A stretch of DNA of 64,000 nucleotides from Microbacterium dauci (GTDB lineage: Bacteria; Actinomycetota; Actinomycetes; Actinomycetales; Microbacteriaceae), in assembly GCF_030065535.1 (NCBI RefSeq), contig NZ_JASJND010000004.1, positions 372,001 to 436,000 of the forward strand, written 5' to 3'. This document shows, one piece after another, positions 24,804-32,395 of the stretch. Positions within the stretch are counted from its first letter, which is position 1. Each line of letters opens with the position of its first letter. Position numbers and translations under genes: made by a program. The notes beneath the pieces were generated by a model that had not been told where the DNA came from, did no database searches, and saw nothing but the letters and a program-made list of their open reading frames with translations.

Positions 24804-24876
24804 AGCGCGCCACTTCGTGCCGAGCGCGCCATCGGATGTCGCGCAGCGCACAGCGCGCTCGGCACGAGGGGGCGCT
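24804..24876. repeat. Long palindrome after the PfkB gene
   Basis: CTTCGTGCCGAGCGCGC (24813-24829) pairs with GCGCGCTCGGCACGAGG (24853-24869) at 16 of 17 positions, and the flanks AGCGC/GGCGCT extend it. The word GAGCGCGCCA is also present twice on the left side. Downstream to 25011 I see no complete gene, only a short open tail on the minus strand (about 37 codons ending LLAAAGALAHAA) that may be a gene remnant. Confidence 0.6.
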
Positions 24877-25011
24877 TTCGCGGGGTGGGCGACGCCGGCT
24901 CAGGCCGCGTGGGCGAGGGCGCCGGCGGCGGCGAGGAGGGGGTGCGGCCCGAGCGCCGCGGTCGCCGTTGCGCGACCCTCGGCATCCGTCACCGCGCGGG
25001 CGGATGCCGGG

Positions 25012-25356
25012 TCAGGCTTCGGAGCTGATCTCCTCGTGACCGACCGAGCGTGCCTCGAGGTAGGCGCAGAGCTCGGCCGCGACGCTCAACTCGGCGGCCA
25101 TCCCCTGCAGCTGGTGACTATTGAGGATCGTCGTGTCGGGCTGCGGTTCGATCGTGATGCGCCAGCCCGGCGCGCCGATCTCGGTCGGCTCCATGAACAC
25201 CGAGACGGTCGCGTTGAGCAGTGGGACGACCACGAGACCGGTGTCACCGCCGTCCGACCCGTCCTGCACCACGACCTTGATCAGATCACCGGCGCCTCGC
25301 GCATCGTGGAACTCCGCGACCCAGGCTTCGAGGGTCTCTTTGCTGCGGAACGGCAT
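25012..25356 (-). CDS. Conserved hypothetical protein, 114 residues
   Basis: This soluble acidic protein begins MPFRSKETLEAWVAEFHDAR and contains a strand-rich middle (DTGLVVVPLLNATVSVFMEP, then GWRITIEPQPD), ending in a helical Ala/Glu-rich segment. There is no signal peptide, membrane segment or known motif. A GAAGGGA ribosome site lies before the ATG. It is divergent from a MarR regulator, and an inverted repeat between them suggests that regulator may control it. I do not recognise the family. Confidence 0.65.
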   Translation of the reverse strand: MPFRSKETLEAWVAEFHDARGAGDLIKVVVQDGSDGGDTGLVVVPLLNATVSVFMEPTEIGAPGWRITIEPQPDTTILNSHQLQGMAAELSVAAELCAYLEARSVGHEEISSEA

Positions 25357-25454
25357 TTCTCGGTCCCTTCGTGTGGGCGATGCATGCGGTGCGGGGTCGA
25401 ATCGGCGTCGAAGGCGACCCCTGCCGCGAGGTCTTCATCTATTCTCGATGAGAT

Positions 25455-25471
25455 CGGTGCAATCGGCACCG
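25455..25471. promoter_or_regulatory. Inverted repeat upstream of the MarR gene, candidate operator
   Basis: CGGTGC, spacer AATCG, GCACCG gives 6-bp arms. It lies 16 bp before the GTG start of the MarR gene and after a TATTCT hexamer (25439), the position expected for an autorepression site. Confidence 0.5.
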
Positions 25472-25486
25472 TCCGGAGGGAATCAG

Positions 25487-25999
25487 GTGGCGGACGTCGA
25501 CACGCAGACCAGCGGGTACTGGTACGACGATGCCCCCGGACAGCGCGATCGCGCTCGCCGTGTGCTCGAGTCGCTGCGGACCTACCGGGCTGCCGAGGCC
25601 GCGATGCGTCGTCGCACGCGCGATTCGATGGCGATGGGCGAGAACGAGCTGCTCGCGCTCCGCTTCCTCCTGCGGCAGCCCGACCACACGTCGCGGCCGT
25701 CCGAGCTCGTGAAGTACCTCGGCGTCACGTCGGCATCGGTCACCACGATGCTCGACCGGCTCGAGAAGACCGGTCGCGTGCAGCGCATCGCCAACCCGAA
25801 CGATCGGCGGAGCGTCTTCATCCGTGCGACGCCGCACGCCGACGAAGAGGTCCGCGAGACCCTCGGCCGCATGCACCAGTTGATGTACGAGGTGGCGCTC
25901 CAGCTGACGCCCGAGGCGCAGGATCACGTCGAGGACTTCCTCCGTCGGATGGCCGACGCGGTAGACGGCGTCGAGCCACCGGCATCCGATCTTCCATAA
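25487..25999 (+). CDS. MarR family transcriptional regulator
   Basis: This winged-helix regulator has 170 residues. The DNA-binding segment is HTSRPSELVKYLGVTSASVT then TMLDRLEKTGRVQRIANPND, with the wing DRRSVFIRAT. N- and C-terminal helices form the dimer. The GTG at 25487 is chosen for the GGAGGG ribosome site just before it. The unusual start ADVDTQTSGYWYDDAPGQRD looks conserved in this branch. Ligand and targets are unknown. The divergent 114-residue gene is the best candidate besides itself. Confidence 0.85.
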   Translation: MADVDTQTSGYWYDDAPGQRDRARRVLESLRTYRAAEAAMRRRTRDSMAMGENELLALRFLLRQPDHTSRPSELVKYLGVTSASVTTMLDRLEKTGRVQRIANPNDRRSVFIRATPHADEEVRETLGRMHQLMYEVALQLTPEAQDHVEDFLRRMADAVDGVEPPASDLP

Positions 26000-26062
26000 C
26001 CGCTCGTCTCCGGGCGCGCAACACCGTTCCCTCGGGCGCCCGGTCCGGGTGAGCATGTCGGC

Positions 26063-26422
26063 ATGCGCTGCATCACCTACGCCGGAGAGACCGTCATCAC
26101 CACCGACGACGTGGCCGAGGTGCTCGTCGACCTGACCGCGGCGATCGCGAGCGCGGGACGCGCCGACGCGGTCGGCATCCCGATCGTCTTCGAGGGGACC
26201 GATGAGGTCGGCGAGGCGGAGCTCGTCATCGGCGTCGGCAACGACGTCCTTTCGGTGCCGGTGCGCTGGGAGGGTGCCGAGCCGGACTTCTCGGATGCCG
26301 CGGCCGCCCTGCGGCGGCATCCGCTCTACCCCTCGGAGGTCGATGTCGTGGCCGACACCACGTTCGTCGATGACCCGGACATGTACTGGGATCCAGACCT
26401 CGACGGGTTCGACCGCCGCTGA
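26063..26422 (+). CDS. Conserved hypothetical protein, 119 residues
   Basis: This is a small, very acidic soluble protein (MRCITYAGETVITTDDVAEV; ends DDPDMYWDPDLDGFDRR). The pattern of strands and a single helix resembles small alpha/beta proteins, but no motif is recognisable. There is no signal peptide. It lies 63 bp after the MarR gene on the same strand and converges with the permease gene, with just 2 bp between the stops. Function unknown. Confidence 0.65.
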   Translation: MRCITYAGETVITTDDVAEVLVDLTAAIASAGRADAVGIPIVFEGTDEVGEAELVIGVGNDVLSVPVRWEGAEPDFSDAAAALRRHPLYPSEVDVVADTTFVDDPDMYWDPDLDGFDRR

Positions 26423-26424
26423 CG

Positions 26425-28017
26425 TCAGAACGGCCAGATCAGCGGCACGTAGACGACCGCGATGACGACGTACACGACGCTCAGGGGCAGACCCAACCGC
26501 CAGTAGTCCTCGAACCGGTAGCCGCCCGGTTGCATCACCATCAGGTTCACCGGCGTCGCGATCGGGGTGAGGAACGCAGCGGCGCCCACCACCGCGAGCG
26601 CCATCATGAACGGCTGGATGCTCACCTCCAGCGCTGCCGCGAACGAGACGGCGATGGGCGCCATGACGAGCACCGTGGCCACGTTCGACACGAACTGTCC
26701 GAGGACGAGCGTCAGCAGGCAGAGGACGAGCAGCGCGAGGTGTGGCGACCCACTCCCGGTCACGCCCAGCACTGCCGTCGAGATCAGGTCGGCCGCGCCG
26801 GACGCGACGAACGCGGCAGAGAGCGGGATCATGCCGGCGATCAGCACGACCGTGTTCCACGAGATCGCTCGGAACGCCTGCGGCACCGACAGCACCCGCG
26901 TCACGAGCAGCGCGCCCGCGGCGCACAGTCCGACGACGACCGGCGGGACCAGCCCGGTCGCGAGCGCGACGACGGCGAGCGCGACGATCGCGATCGCTCG
27001 ACGTGCGCCCCTGCCCATCGGCACCGCGCGTTGCATCGAGCGTGAGGATGCCACGGCGATGACGTCGGGCGACGACGTGTACCGGTGGAGCGCCTCCCAG
27101 TGCCCGTGCACGAGTACGGCGTCGCCCGGCTGCAGGGTGAGCGAACCGGCTGTCGCGCGGCCGTCGTCGACGTGGGGGGAGCGGTCGCCACGGCGAAGCG
27201 CGAGCACGATGAGGTTCTCGTCGCGTGTCGCCATCCCCGGCGACACGGTGCGGCCGATCAGCGTCGAGCGCGGCGCGATGAGCACCTCGGCGACGCCGTG
27301 GTCGCCGTCGATGAGGGCGTCCGCGTCGAGATCGACCCGGTAGTCGGCGCGCCACGAGGCCAGGCTCTCCCCGGGGTCGACGACTGCCACCTCAAGCCGG
27401 TCCGGGGTGCGGTGGGGCAACGAGCGCTCCTGGAGGAGGATGCCGAGGGTCACAGTCGCGAGCACGAGCGGGATGCCGACGAGCGCGAACTCGAAGTAGC
27501 CGAACTCCCGCCCGCCCGCCGCGGCAGCCGCCTCGGAGACGACGATGTTCACGGGCGTGCCCGAGAGGGTCAGCATCGACCCGGCGCTCGCCGCGAACGC
27601 GAGCGGGATGAGGAGCTTCGACGGCACGATCCCAGCGCGGGTGGCGACGATGACGACGACCGGGAGCAGCGCTGCCACCGCACCGTTGATACTGATGACG
27701 GCGGCGAGCAGCGCCGCCGTGAGGCCGATGGTGGCCATCAGGCGCACCCTGCCCGAGACCCGCGGACCCTGTAGGCGCCGAGCGATCCACGCCGTCACCC
27801 CGGTGGCATCCAGTGCCTCACTGATCACGAACAGTGCGGCGATGAACAGCACGATCGGGTCGCTGAAGCCGGCGAGGGCGGCGTCGAGGTCGATGACCCC
27901 GGTGGCCCAGAGCAGCAGCGGGACCGCGAGGGCGACGACGACGAGCGGAACCCGGTTCGTCACGAACCCGACGATCGCGAGACCCAGCACCGCGAACGTC
28001 ACGATCGCGCCGTCCAT
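26425..28017 (-). CDS. SLC13/DASS-type permease with central RCK_C (TrkA-C) domains
   Basis: The protein has 530 residues. Membrane segments occupy both ends, with the family signature of paired SGTPVN and TPIATPVNLMV hairpins (the sodium/substrate site motif of divalent anion:sodium symporters). The middle, about residues 200-300, is soluble and reads as RCK_C regulatory domains (VAEVLIAPRSTLIGRTVSPG, then GDAVLVHGHWEALHR). This CitT/YbhI/SAC1-like architecture is found in transporters for dicarboxylates or sulfate. ATG 28017 has a perfect GGGGGAGG site upstream, so I prefer it to a longer frame. The substrate is not certain. Confidence 0.87.
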   Translation of the reverse strand: MDGAIVTFAVLGLAIVGFVTNRVPLVVVALAVPLLLWATGVIDLDAALAGFSDPIVLFIAALFVISEALDATGVTAWIARRLQGPRVSGRVRLMATIGLTAALLAAVISINGAVAALLPVVVIVATRAGIVPSKLLIPLAFAASAGSMLTLSGTPVNIVVSEAAAAAGGREFGYFEFALVGIPLVLATVTLGILLQERSLPHRTPDRLEVAVVDPGESLASWRADYRVDLDADALIDGDHGVAEVLIAPRSTLIGRTVSPGMATRDENLIVLALRRGDRSPHVDDGRATAGSLTLQPGDAVLVHGHWEALHRYTSSPDVIAVASSRSMQRAVPMGRGARRAIAIVALAVVALATGLVPPVVVGLCAAGALLVTRVLSVPQAFRAISWNTVVLIAGMIPLSAAFVASGAADLISTAVLGVTGSGSPHLALLVLCLLTLVLGQFVSNVATVLVMAPIAVSFAAALEVSIQPFMMALAVVGAAAFLTPIATPVNLMVMQPGGYRFEDYWRLGLPLSVVYVVIAVVYVPLIWPF

Positions 28018-28124
28018 GTCGACCTCCCCCTGCCGTCGGCCGATCCAGCATGTCACGGACTGCGGGCTGCGGATCGAGCCGTGCATGCGCAGGTCGGCGA
28101 CGGGTTCGGCGCGAGAATGGCACC

Positions 28125-28643
28125 ATGCCGATCCGTGATGCCCGCCCCGTCGACGCCGAACGCATCGCGGAGATCTACAACGACGCCGTGCAGCACACCA
28201 CGGCGATCTGGAACGACGAGACGGTGGATGCCGCGAATCGTCGGGGCTGGATCGCAGATCGGCAGGCGCACGGGTTTCCGGTGATCGTCGCGGTGGATGC
28301 CGACGATGACGTGCTCGGCTATGCCTCGTTCGGCCCGTGGCGGGCCTTCGACGGCTACCGGCACACCGTCGAGCACTCGGTGTACGTGCGCGGCGATCAG
28401 CGCGGCGCGGGCCTCGGCCCGGCGCTCATGGCGGAGCTCGTCGAGCGCGCGCGGCAGCGCGGCACGCACGTGATGGTCGCCGGCATCGATGCCGAGAACG
28501 CGGGCTCGATCCGGCTGCATGAGCGCATGGGCTTCGCCGCGACCGGCACGCTGCGCCAGGTCGGCATGAAGTTCGGGCGGTGGCTCGACCTGACGTTCAT
28601 GCAGCTCGTGCTCGACGAGCGACCGGCGCCGCCGGAGGGGTGA
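28125..28643 (+). CDS. GNAT family N-acetyltransferase (phosphinothricin acetyltransferase-like)
   Basis: This acetyl-CoA-dependent acetyltransferase has 172 residues. It starts MPIRDARPVDAERIAEIYND, has the acetyl-CoA loop DQRGAGLGPALM near residue 92, and the family segment AGIDAENAGSIRLHERMGFA. This branch acetylates phosphinothricin, methionine sulfone or related amino-acid analogues. The physiological substrate here is unknown. It is divergent from the DASS permease gene and followed by the tRNA-Gly gene on the opposite strand. Confidence 0.87.
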   Translation: MPIRDARPVDAERIAEIYNDAVQHTTAIWNDETVDAANRRGWIADRQAHGFPVIVAVDADDDVLGYASFGPWRAFDGYRHTVEHSVYVRGDQRGAGLGPALMAELVERARQRGTHVMVAGIDAENAGSIRLHERMGFAATGTLRQVGMKFGRWLDLTFMQLVLDERPAPPEG

Positions 28644-28671
28644 GTGCTCCGCTCGAGGACTCCGTAAGTGG

Positions 28672-28742
28672 AGGGGCTGACGGGAATCGAACCCGCGCTA
28701 TCTGCTTGGGAAGCAGAAGTTCTGCCATTGAACTACAGCCCC
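28672..28742 (-). tRNA. tRNA-Gly, anticodon CCC
   Basis: On the minus strand the sequence folds into a full cloverleaf. The acceptor stem is GGGGCTG/CAGCCCC. The anticodon stem-loop is CTGC-TTCCCAA-GCAG with anticodon CCC (28708-28710), and the T-arm contains GGTTCGATTCC. The discriminator is T, and CCA is not encoded. It reads GGG glycine codons. Confidence 0.95.
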
Positions 28743-28814
28743 GTGCGCCCGTAGGCGCCCGGCAAGCTTAGCAAAGCGGCATCCGCTCACCGCACGGCGT
28801 GGGATGCTTCGAAC

Positions 28815-29180
28815 GTGACTGACGACGTCCGCAATGTGCATGAAGCCCTCTCCGCCATCGCCGAACACTGGCAGCCGCACCGACTCACCAGCATCAACGA
28901 CTACGACGTCAAGGTGGTCAAGCTCCAGGGGGAGTTCGTGTGGCACACGCACCCCGACACCGATGAGCTGTTCATGGTGGTGAGCGGCACGCTCACCATC
29001 CAGCTCCGCGATCGCGATGTCGTGCTCGGCCCGAACGACGTGTTCGTCGTCCCGAAGGGTGTCGAGCACTGCCCGAAGGCCGACGAAGAGGTGCACGCGA
29101 TCCTCGTCGAGCCGAAGGGAACGGTGAACACGGGGGATGCCGGTGGGGACAGGACCTCGCCGCTGCGCGAGCTTGGCTGA
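28815..29180 (+). CDS. Cupin domain protein
   Basis: This single-domain cupin has 121 residues. Motif 1 is WHTHPDTDELFMVVSG (His and Glu metal ligands) and motif 2 is DVFVVPKGVEHCPKADE with the last His ligand. Small cupins of this type bind a divalent metal and are often stand-alone isomerases, dioxygenases or ligand-binding proteins. No substrate can be assigned. The GTG start follows the tRNA region, and a strong two-way terminator separates it from the convergent gene. Confidence 0.85.
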   Translation: MTDDVRNVHEALSAIAEHWQPHRLTSINDYDVKVVKLQGEFVWHTHPDTDELFMVVSGTLTIQLRDRDVVLGPNDVFVVPKGVEHCPKADEEVHAILVEPKGTVNTGDAGGDRTSPLRELG

Positions 29181-29200
29181 CCTCGACCCCCGAGGACCAA

Positions 29201-29233
29201 GAAGCGCCCCGGCAGTCCGCCGGGGCGCTTCTC
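29201..29233. terminator. Bidirectional intrinsic terminator
   Basis: AGAAGCGCCCCGGC, loop AGTCC, GCCGGGGCGCTTCT forms a perfect 14-bp stem between the convergent cupin and beta/gamma-crystallin-like genes. T/A-containing ends on both sides let it work on either strand. Confidence 0.85.
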
Positions 29234-29246
29234 GTATCGCGTCAGG

Positions 29247-29873
29247 TCAGGACACGCGCCACGAGCGGGCGTCGTCGTTGAATGAGCCGAGGCTCGACGC
29301 GTTCGTCTGGTAGCCGTAGGTAGAGCCCGTGTAGCCGGTGCCGGAGAACAGGGCGGTCTTGCAGCCGTTGTAGCTCTTGAATGCGGACACGCGGCCGTTC
29401 CAGCCGTACTCGCCGAGGTTCGGCATCCCGTAGGTGTACGACGAGCAGTTGGCACCGGAGTACGCCATGGCGAACGAGCCGCCGCCGTAGTTGACGTCGT
29501 CGAAGATGCGGGAGATCAGGACGGCCGGCGCAGCAGACGCGGCCCGAGCCGTGGTCGAGGTCGACGACGTGGAGGTCTTGCGGGAGGCAGTGCTCTCCAC
29601 GAGCGTGAGGCCCGTCTCTTCCTTGACCGCCGTGGCGAGGTCGTCCTCGTTCTCGACGCAGACGCTCTGGCCGTAGTCCAGCGACGTGACGCAGTGCTTG
29701 CCCGGTTCGATGCGCGGCTCGAAGCGGGGCTCGATGATCGGCTCCTCCGCCGCTGCGGGAGCCGGCTTGGCGCCGACGGTGCTGGGCGTCGCCTGCGCAC
29801 CGGCGGTCGGTGCGAGCAGCATGAGCGCCAGGATGGCGGCGCCGGCGAGCGAGGTCGCCATTCGAGTCTTCAC
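29247..29873 (-). CDS. Secreted beta/gamma-crystallin-like protein (peptidase inhibitor I36 type)
   Basis: The protein has 208 residues. A signal peptide ends near AGA-QA (residue 26), followed by a Pro/Ala-rich segment and a Ser/Thr-rich linker (about 98-115). The C-terminal 90 residues (RIFDDVNYGGGSFAMAYSGA, then CSSYTYGMPNLGEYGWNGRV, and the repeat-like FSGTGYTGSTYGYQ) have the paired Greek-key pattern of beta/gamma-crystallin and SMPI-type (I36) proteins. Four cysteines (61, 72, 143, 171) could make two disulfides. It starts at GTG with AAGGGGA upstream. It is divergent from an ECF sigma operon and may be part of its regulon. Confidence 0.8.
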   Translation of the reverse strand: MKTRMATSLAGAAILALMLLAPTAGAQATPSTVGAKPAPAAAEEPIIEPRFEPRIEPGKHCVTSLDYGQSVCVENEDDLATAVKEETGLTLVESTASRKTSTSSTSTTARAASAAPAVLISRIFDDVNYGGGSFAMAYSGANCSSYTYGMPNLGEYGWNGRVSAFKSYNGCKTALFSGTGYTGSTYGYQTNASSLGSFNDDARSWRVS

Positions 29874-29988
29874 TACGTTGTCCCCTTGCAGTCGTGCCGA
29901 CCTGGCGGTGGCGGCTCATTCCATTCCACTCGGCCCCATATGGCGGTGCAACTCGCCGCGAGGGCGAATGTCGATTCCAGAACGGTTT

Positions 29989-30102
29989 GAGACGCATTGG
30001 TTTCGGCGGACATATGGGCGTGCAGAATCGTGGAGACGCACTCCGCGGATCGGACATATCCGGCCGCAAAAACCTTGAGACGCTTTTCGAGAGGTGGACA
30101 TA
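29989..30102 (+). promoter_or_regulatory. Three 44-bp-phased direct repeats GAGACGC-N12-GGACATA
   Basis: GAGACGC followed after exactly 12 bp by GGACATA occurs at 29989-30014, 30033-30058 and 30077-30102. Successive copies start exactly 44 bp apart, about four helical turns, so all face the same side of the DNA. The last copy ends 34 bp before the ATG of the ECF sigma gene. The spacers are unrelated, so the two heptamers are what is conserved. The layout fits either three stacked ECF-type promoters or an activator array. Confidence 0.75.
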
Positions 30103-30136
30103 GCGAGATGTGCAGGCAGTTTTGCAGGGGACGGGA

Positions 30137-30706
30137 ATGAGCGAGCTGATCTCGGAGCAGATGAGCGATCGCGAGCTTTTCGCGCGCCTTCGCGCCGATG
30201 AGATCGTCGCCTTCTCGGTGCTTTTCGATCGTCATCGCGCCCCGGTGTACTGGGCCGCGATGACGACGCTGCGGTCCGTGCAAGACTCCGAAGAGGTCGC
30301 GGCCGACGCCTTCCTCACGATGTGGGTGAAGCGCAAGTCGATCACCTTGTACGGAGAGTCGGCGCTGCCCTGGCTGCTCGTCACTGCGCAAAACCTCGCA
30401 CGCAATCGAGCTCGCGCGAACCGGCGCCGGCCGGCCGAATCGATCGACCTGTTCCCCGAGCCCGCCTCGCAGGCGCCGGGTACCGAGGACAAGATCGCGA
30501 CCGACGACGCCATCGCCCGACTTCGCACCGCCGTCGATCGGCTTGAGCCGACGGATCGGGCGATCTTCGAGCTTTGCATTCTCGAAGACCTGCCCTACAA
30601 GCAGGCGGCGACACGCTTGGGGACCACGCACGGGTCGATCCGGAACCGTCTGTCGCGATTGCGGCAACGGCTGCGGAACGATCTCGATCTCAATGGGGGA
30701 GACTGA
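30137..30706 (+). CDS. ECF-type RNA polymerase sigma factor
   Basis: This sigma-70-family factor of 189 residues has region 2 (about 20-85, FSVLFDRHRAPVYWAAMTTL then SEEVAADAFLTMWVK) and region 4 (about 135-185, LEPTDRAIFELCILEDLPYK then TRLGTTHGSIRNRLSRLRQR). No region 3 or 1.1 is present. It should recruit core polymerase to a small set of stress promoters. AGGGG precedes the ATG by 7 bases. The next gene starts 1 bp after its stop and codes for a membrane protein, the usual place of a regulatory partner. Confidence 0.9.
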   Translation: MSELISEQMSDRELFARLRADEIVAFSVLFDRHRAPVYWAAMTTLRSVQDSEEVAADAFLTMWVKRKSITLYGESALPWLLVTAQNLARNRARANRRRPAESIDLFPEPASQAPGTEDKIATDDAIARLRTAVDRLEPTDRAIFELCILEDLPYKQAATRLGTTHGSIRNRLSRLRQRLRNDLDLNGGD

Positions 30707-30707
30707 G

Positions 30708-31205
30708 ATGAGCTGGACGGATCTGCCGGACGGCGTCAACAGACGCATCACGTCCTTGGTGCGAGACGGGATCATTTCGCACACCAGACGGGTGCGCCGC
30801 GCGCGCATCGTGACCGCGACCGTCGTCGGCGTGTCGCTCGTCGCCGGTGGGACGGCGAGCACGGCGCTCGTGCTCGCTGGGCAGTCCGAACGGGCGCGCA
30901 GCGCGTACTGCTACAGCGAAACGAGCCTCACCAGCGAACAAGAGCAAGTCTCCCTGCCGCCCGAGATCATCGATGGCGTCGGCGACGACGAGGTCGTTCG
31001 TGCCGCGAAGCGGGCTGCGATGGCAGAAGACCTTTGCGGTGCGCTGTGGCGCGCGGGCGTCTTCTCCGAGACCGGAACGTCTGCCAACCCGGATCTCGCG
31101 ATCTGCGAAGCGGATGACGGCGTGCTCGCCGCGCTGCCGAAGTTCGACGGCGTGACCGACTCCCGCCTCTGTGAAGAAATGGGGCTGCTGGCACTCGTCC
31201 GCTGA
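30708..31205 (+). CDS. Single-pass membrane protein encoded with the ECF sigma factor, candidate anti-sigma
   Basis: This 165-residue protein has a short basic cytoplasmic head (1-33), a membrane helix at about 34-56 and an external domain with four cysteines (68, 110, 133, 155), probably two disulfides. It lacks the HxxxCxxC zinc anti-sigma motif, so it is not a standard ZAS protein. The gene follows the sigma gene directly, which suggests it holds the sigma factor at the membrane or reports an outside signal. No family is recognised. The anti-sigma role is inferred only from gene order and topology. Confidence 0.68.
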   Translation: MSWTDLPDGVNRRITSLVRDGIISHTRRVRRARIVTATVVGVSLVAGGTASTALVLAGQSERARSAYCYSETSLTSEQEQVSLPPEIIDGVGDDEVVRAAKRAAMAEDLCGALWRAGVFSETGTSANPDLAICEADDGVLAALPKFDGVTDSRLCEEMGLLALVR

Positions 31206-31234
31206 TCGGCCTGCACCCCCAGTAGGCTGGCCGC

Positions 31235-31840
31235 GTGCTGCTCAGCGACCGCGACATCCTCGCCGACATCGACGGGGGCCGGATCGGCCTCGACCCGTGG
31301 GACCCGGCGATGGTGCAACCGTCGAGCGTCGACGTGCGTCTCGACCGCTACTTCCGGTTGTTCGACAACCACAAGTACCCGTTCATCGACCCGGCCGAAG
31401 ATCAGCCCGAGCTGACACGCCTCATCGAAGTCGCGCCCGACGAGCCGTTCATCCTGCACCCGGGCGAGTTCGCACTGGGTGCGACGTTCGAGCAGATCAC
31501 GCTCCCCGACGACGTCGCCGCGCGGCTCGAGGGCAAGAGCTCGCTCGGTCGACTGGGCCTCATCACCCACTCCACTGCGGGGTTCATCGACCCCGGGTTC
31601 TCGGGCCACGTGACGCTCGAGCTCGCGAACGTCGCGACGTTGCCGATCAAGCTGTGGCCCGGAATGAAGATCGGCCAGTTCTGCTTCTTCCGCCTGACCT
31701 CGCCTGCGGAGAACCCGTACGGCACCGGCTCGTACAAGAACCGCTACCAGGGGCAGCGTGGGCCGACCGCATCGCGGTCGTTCCAGAACTTCCACCGCAC
31801 CGACGTCGGGACGACCGACGCCGGTGCGAAGGGGAACTGA
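31235..31840 (+). CDS. dcd: dCTP deaminase
   Basis: This enzyme of the dCTP deaminase/dUTPase superfamily has 201 residues. Conserved blocks are [36 protein letters not shown], and the active-site stretch [20 protein letters not shown] then [15 protein letters not shown]. The C-terminus closes over the active site ([16 protein letters not shown]). It deaminates dCTP to feed dTMP synthesis. In mycobacteria the homologue also hydrolyses the product to dUMP, and this sequence is of that actinobacterial type. The start GTG begins MLLSD, as in the family. It follows the ECF operon by 29 bp but is a separate housekeeping gene. Confidence 0.93.
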   Translation: MLLSDRDILADIDGGRIGLDPWDPAMVQPSSVDVRLDRYFRLFDNHKYPFIDPAEDQPELTRLIEVAPDEPFILHPGEFALGATFEQITLPDDVAARLEGKSSLGRLGLITHSTAGFIDPGFSGHVTLELANVATLPIKLWPGMKIGQFCFFRLTSPAENPYGTGSYKNRYQGQRGPTASRSFQNFHRTDVGTTDAGAKGN

Positions 31841-31846
31841 CCGCGC

Positions 31847-32302
31847 TCAGTCGCGCTGGGCGTGCTCGTAGCCGCGGGTGAAGCCGCGCTCGAACGCGTC
31901 GGCCATCATGGTGTGCCGGCGGTGACCGGGCCCGCGACCGTGGCCGCGGCGCCCGCACCCGTCGTGGTCGACGTCGTCGCCGTGGTGCAGGTGATCGCCA
32001 TGGCCGAACTCGCCGAACCGGTGAGGTTCGCCGGGTGCCGGCATGTGGCGGGGGCCGAACCCGTGGTGGTGCCGCGGGCGATCGGGCATGGGCTGCGAGG
32101 CATCCCAGCCGAGCTCCGCCGCGATGGCATCGAGCGCGCGCTGCAGCACCTCGAGGTCGCCCTCGCCGAGGGCGCCGACGATGCGCGCGCCCAGCGCGTC
32201 GCTGCCGCCGTGCGTCGCCACGTGGCGCTCGCGGCCGATCAGACGGCCGACGAGCAGGAGCTGCTGGTCGATGGACAGGGGGGTGTTCGATGCATCCGTC
32301 AT
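31847..32302 (-). CDS. His/Gly/Asp-rich hypothetical protein, divergent from a MarR regulator
   Basis: The 151-residue protein has a helical N-terminal half (SIDQQLLLVGRLIGRERHVA, then EVLQRALDAIAAELGWD). A C-terminal half is very rich in His, Gly and Asp (DRPRHHHGFGPRHMP, then HGDHLHHGDDVDHDGCGRRG), followed by a short helix (MADAFERGFTRGYEHAQ). The His-rich stretch could bind metal ions. No signal or membrane segment is seen. It shares a 100-bp promoter region and a perfect palindrome with the divergent MarR gene, which is itself His-rich near its N-terminus. Confidence 0.7.
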   Translation of the reverse strand: MTDASNTPLSIDQQLLLVGRLIGRERHVATHGGSDALGARIVGALGEGDLEVLQRALDAIAAELGWDASQPMPDRPRHHHGFGPRHMPAPGEPHRFGEFGHGDHLHHGDDVDHDGCGRRGHGRGPGHRRHTMMADAFERGFTRGYEHAQRD

Positions 32303-32364
32303 GGTGCGTCCTTTCGTGCGATCGTCGATCGCGAGTAGTTGTCATATGGCATGTATATGCATGG

Positions 32365-32389
32365 TGACATGGAATTCAACTCCATGTCA
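32365..32389. promoter_or_regulatory. Perfect palindromic operator between the His-rich and MarR genes
   Basis: TGACATGGA, 7-bp centre ATTCAAC, TCCATGTCA gives perfect 9-bp arms. A further half-site (CGACATG) follows at 32393. The surrounding intergenic DNA is unusually A/T-rich for this chromosome (CATATGGCATGTATATGCATG upstream), so the promoters are here. Confidence 0.7.
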
Positions 32390-32395
32390 AGCGAC

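Noticed and set aside
24900-25016. A minus-strand tail of about 37 codons ending LLAAAGALAHAA and a stop
   Set aside because: It could be the end of a lost gene, but it is too short and compositionally plain to assign. It overlaps the end of the neighbouring 114-residue gene, so I list it only as a possible remnant.
25439-27355. A 638-codon minus-strand open frame crossing the MarR gene and the DASS gene
   Set aside because: It overlaps the MarR gene and part of the permease in a different frame. The translation is low-complexity Arg-rich sequence.
29989-30102. CRISPR-like reading of the three phased repeats
   Set aside because: The conserved units are two 7-mers with a fixed 12-bp gap. There are no 20-plus-bp direct repeats with unique spacers and no cas genes in the window.
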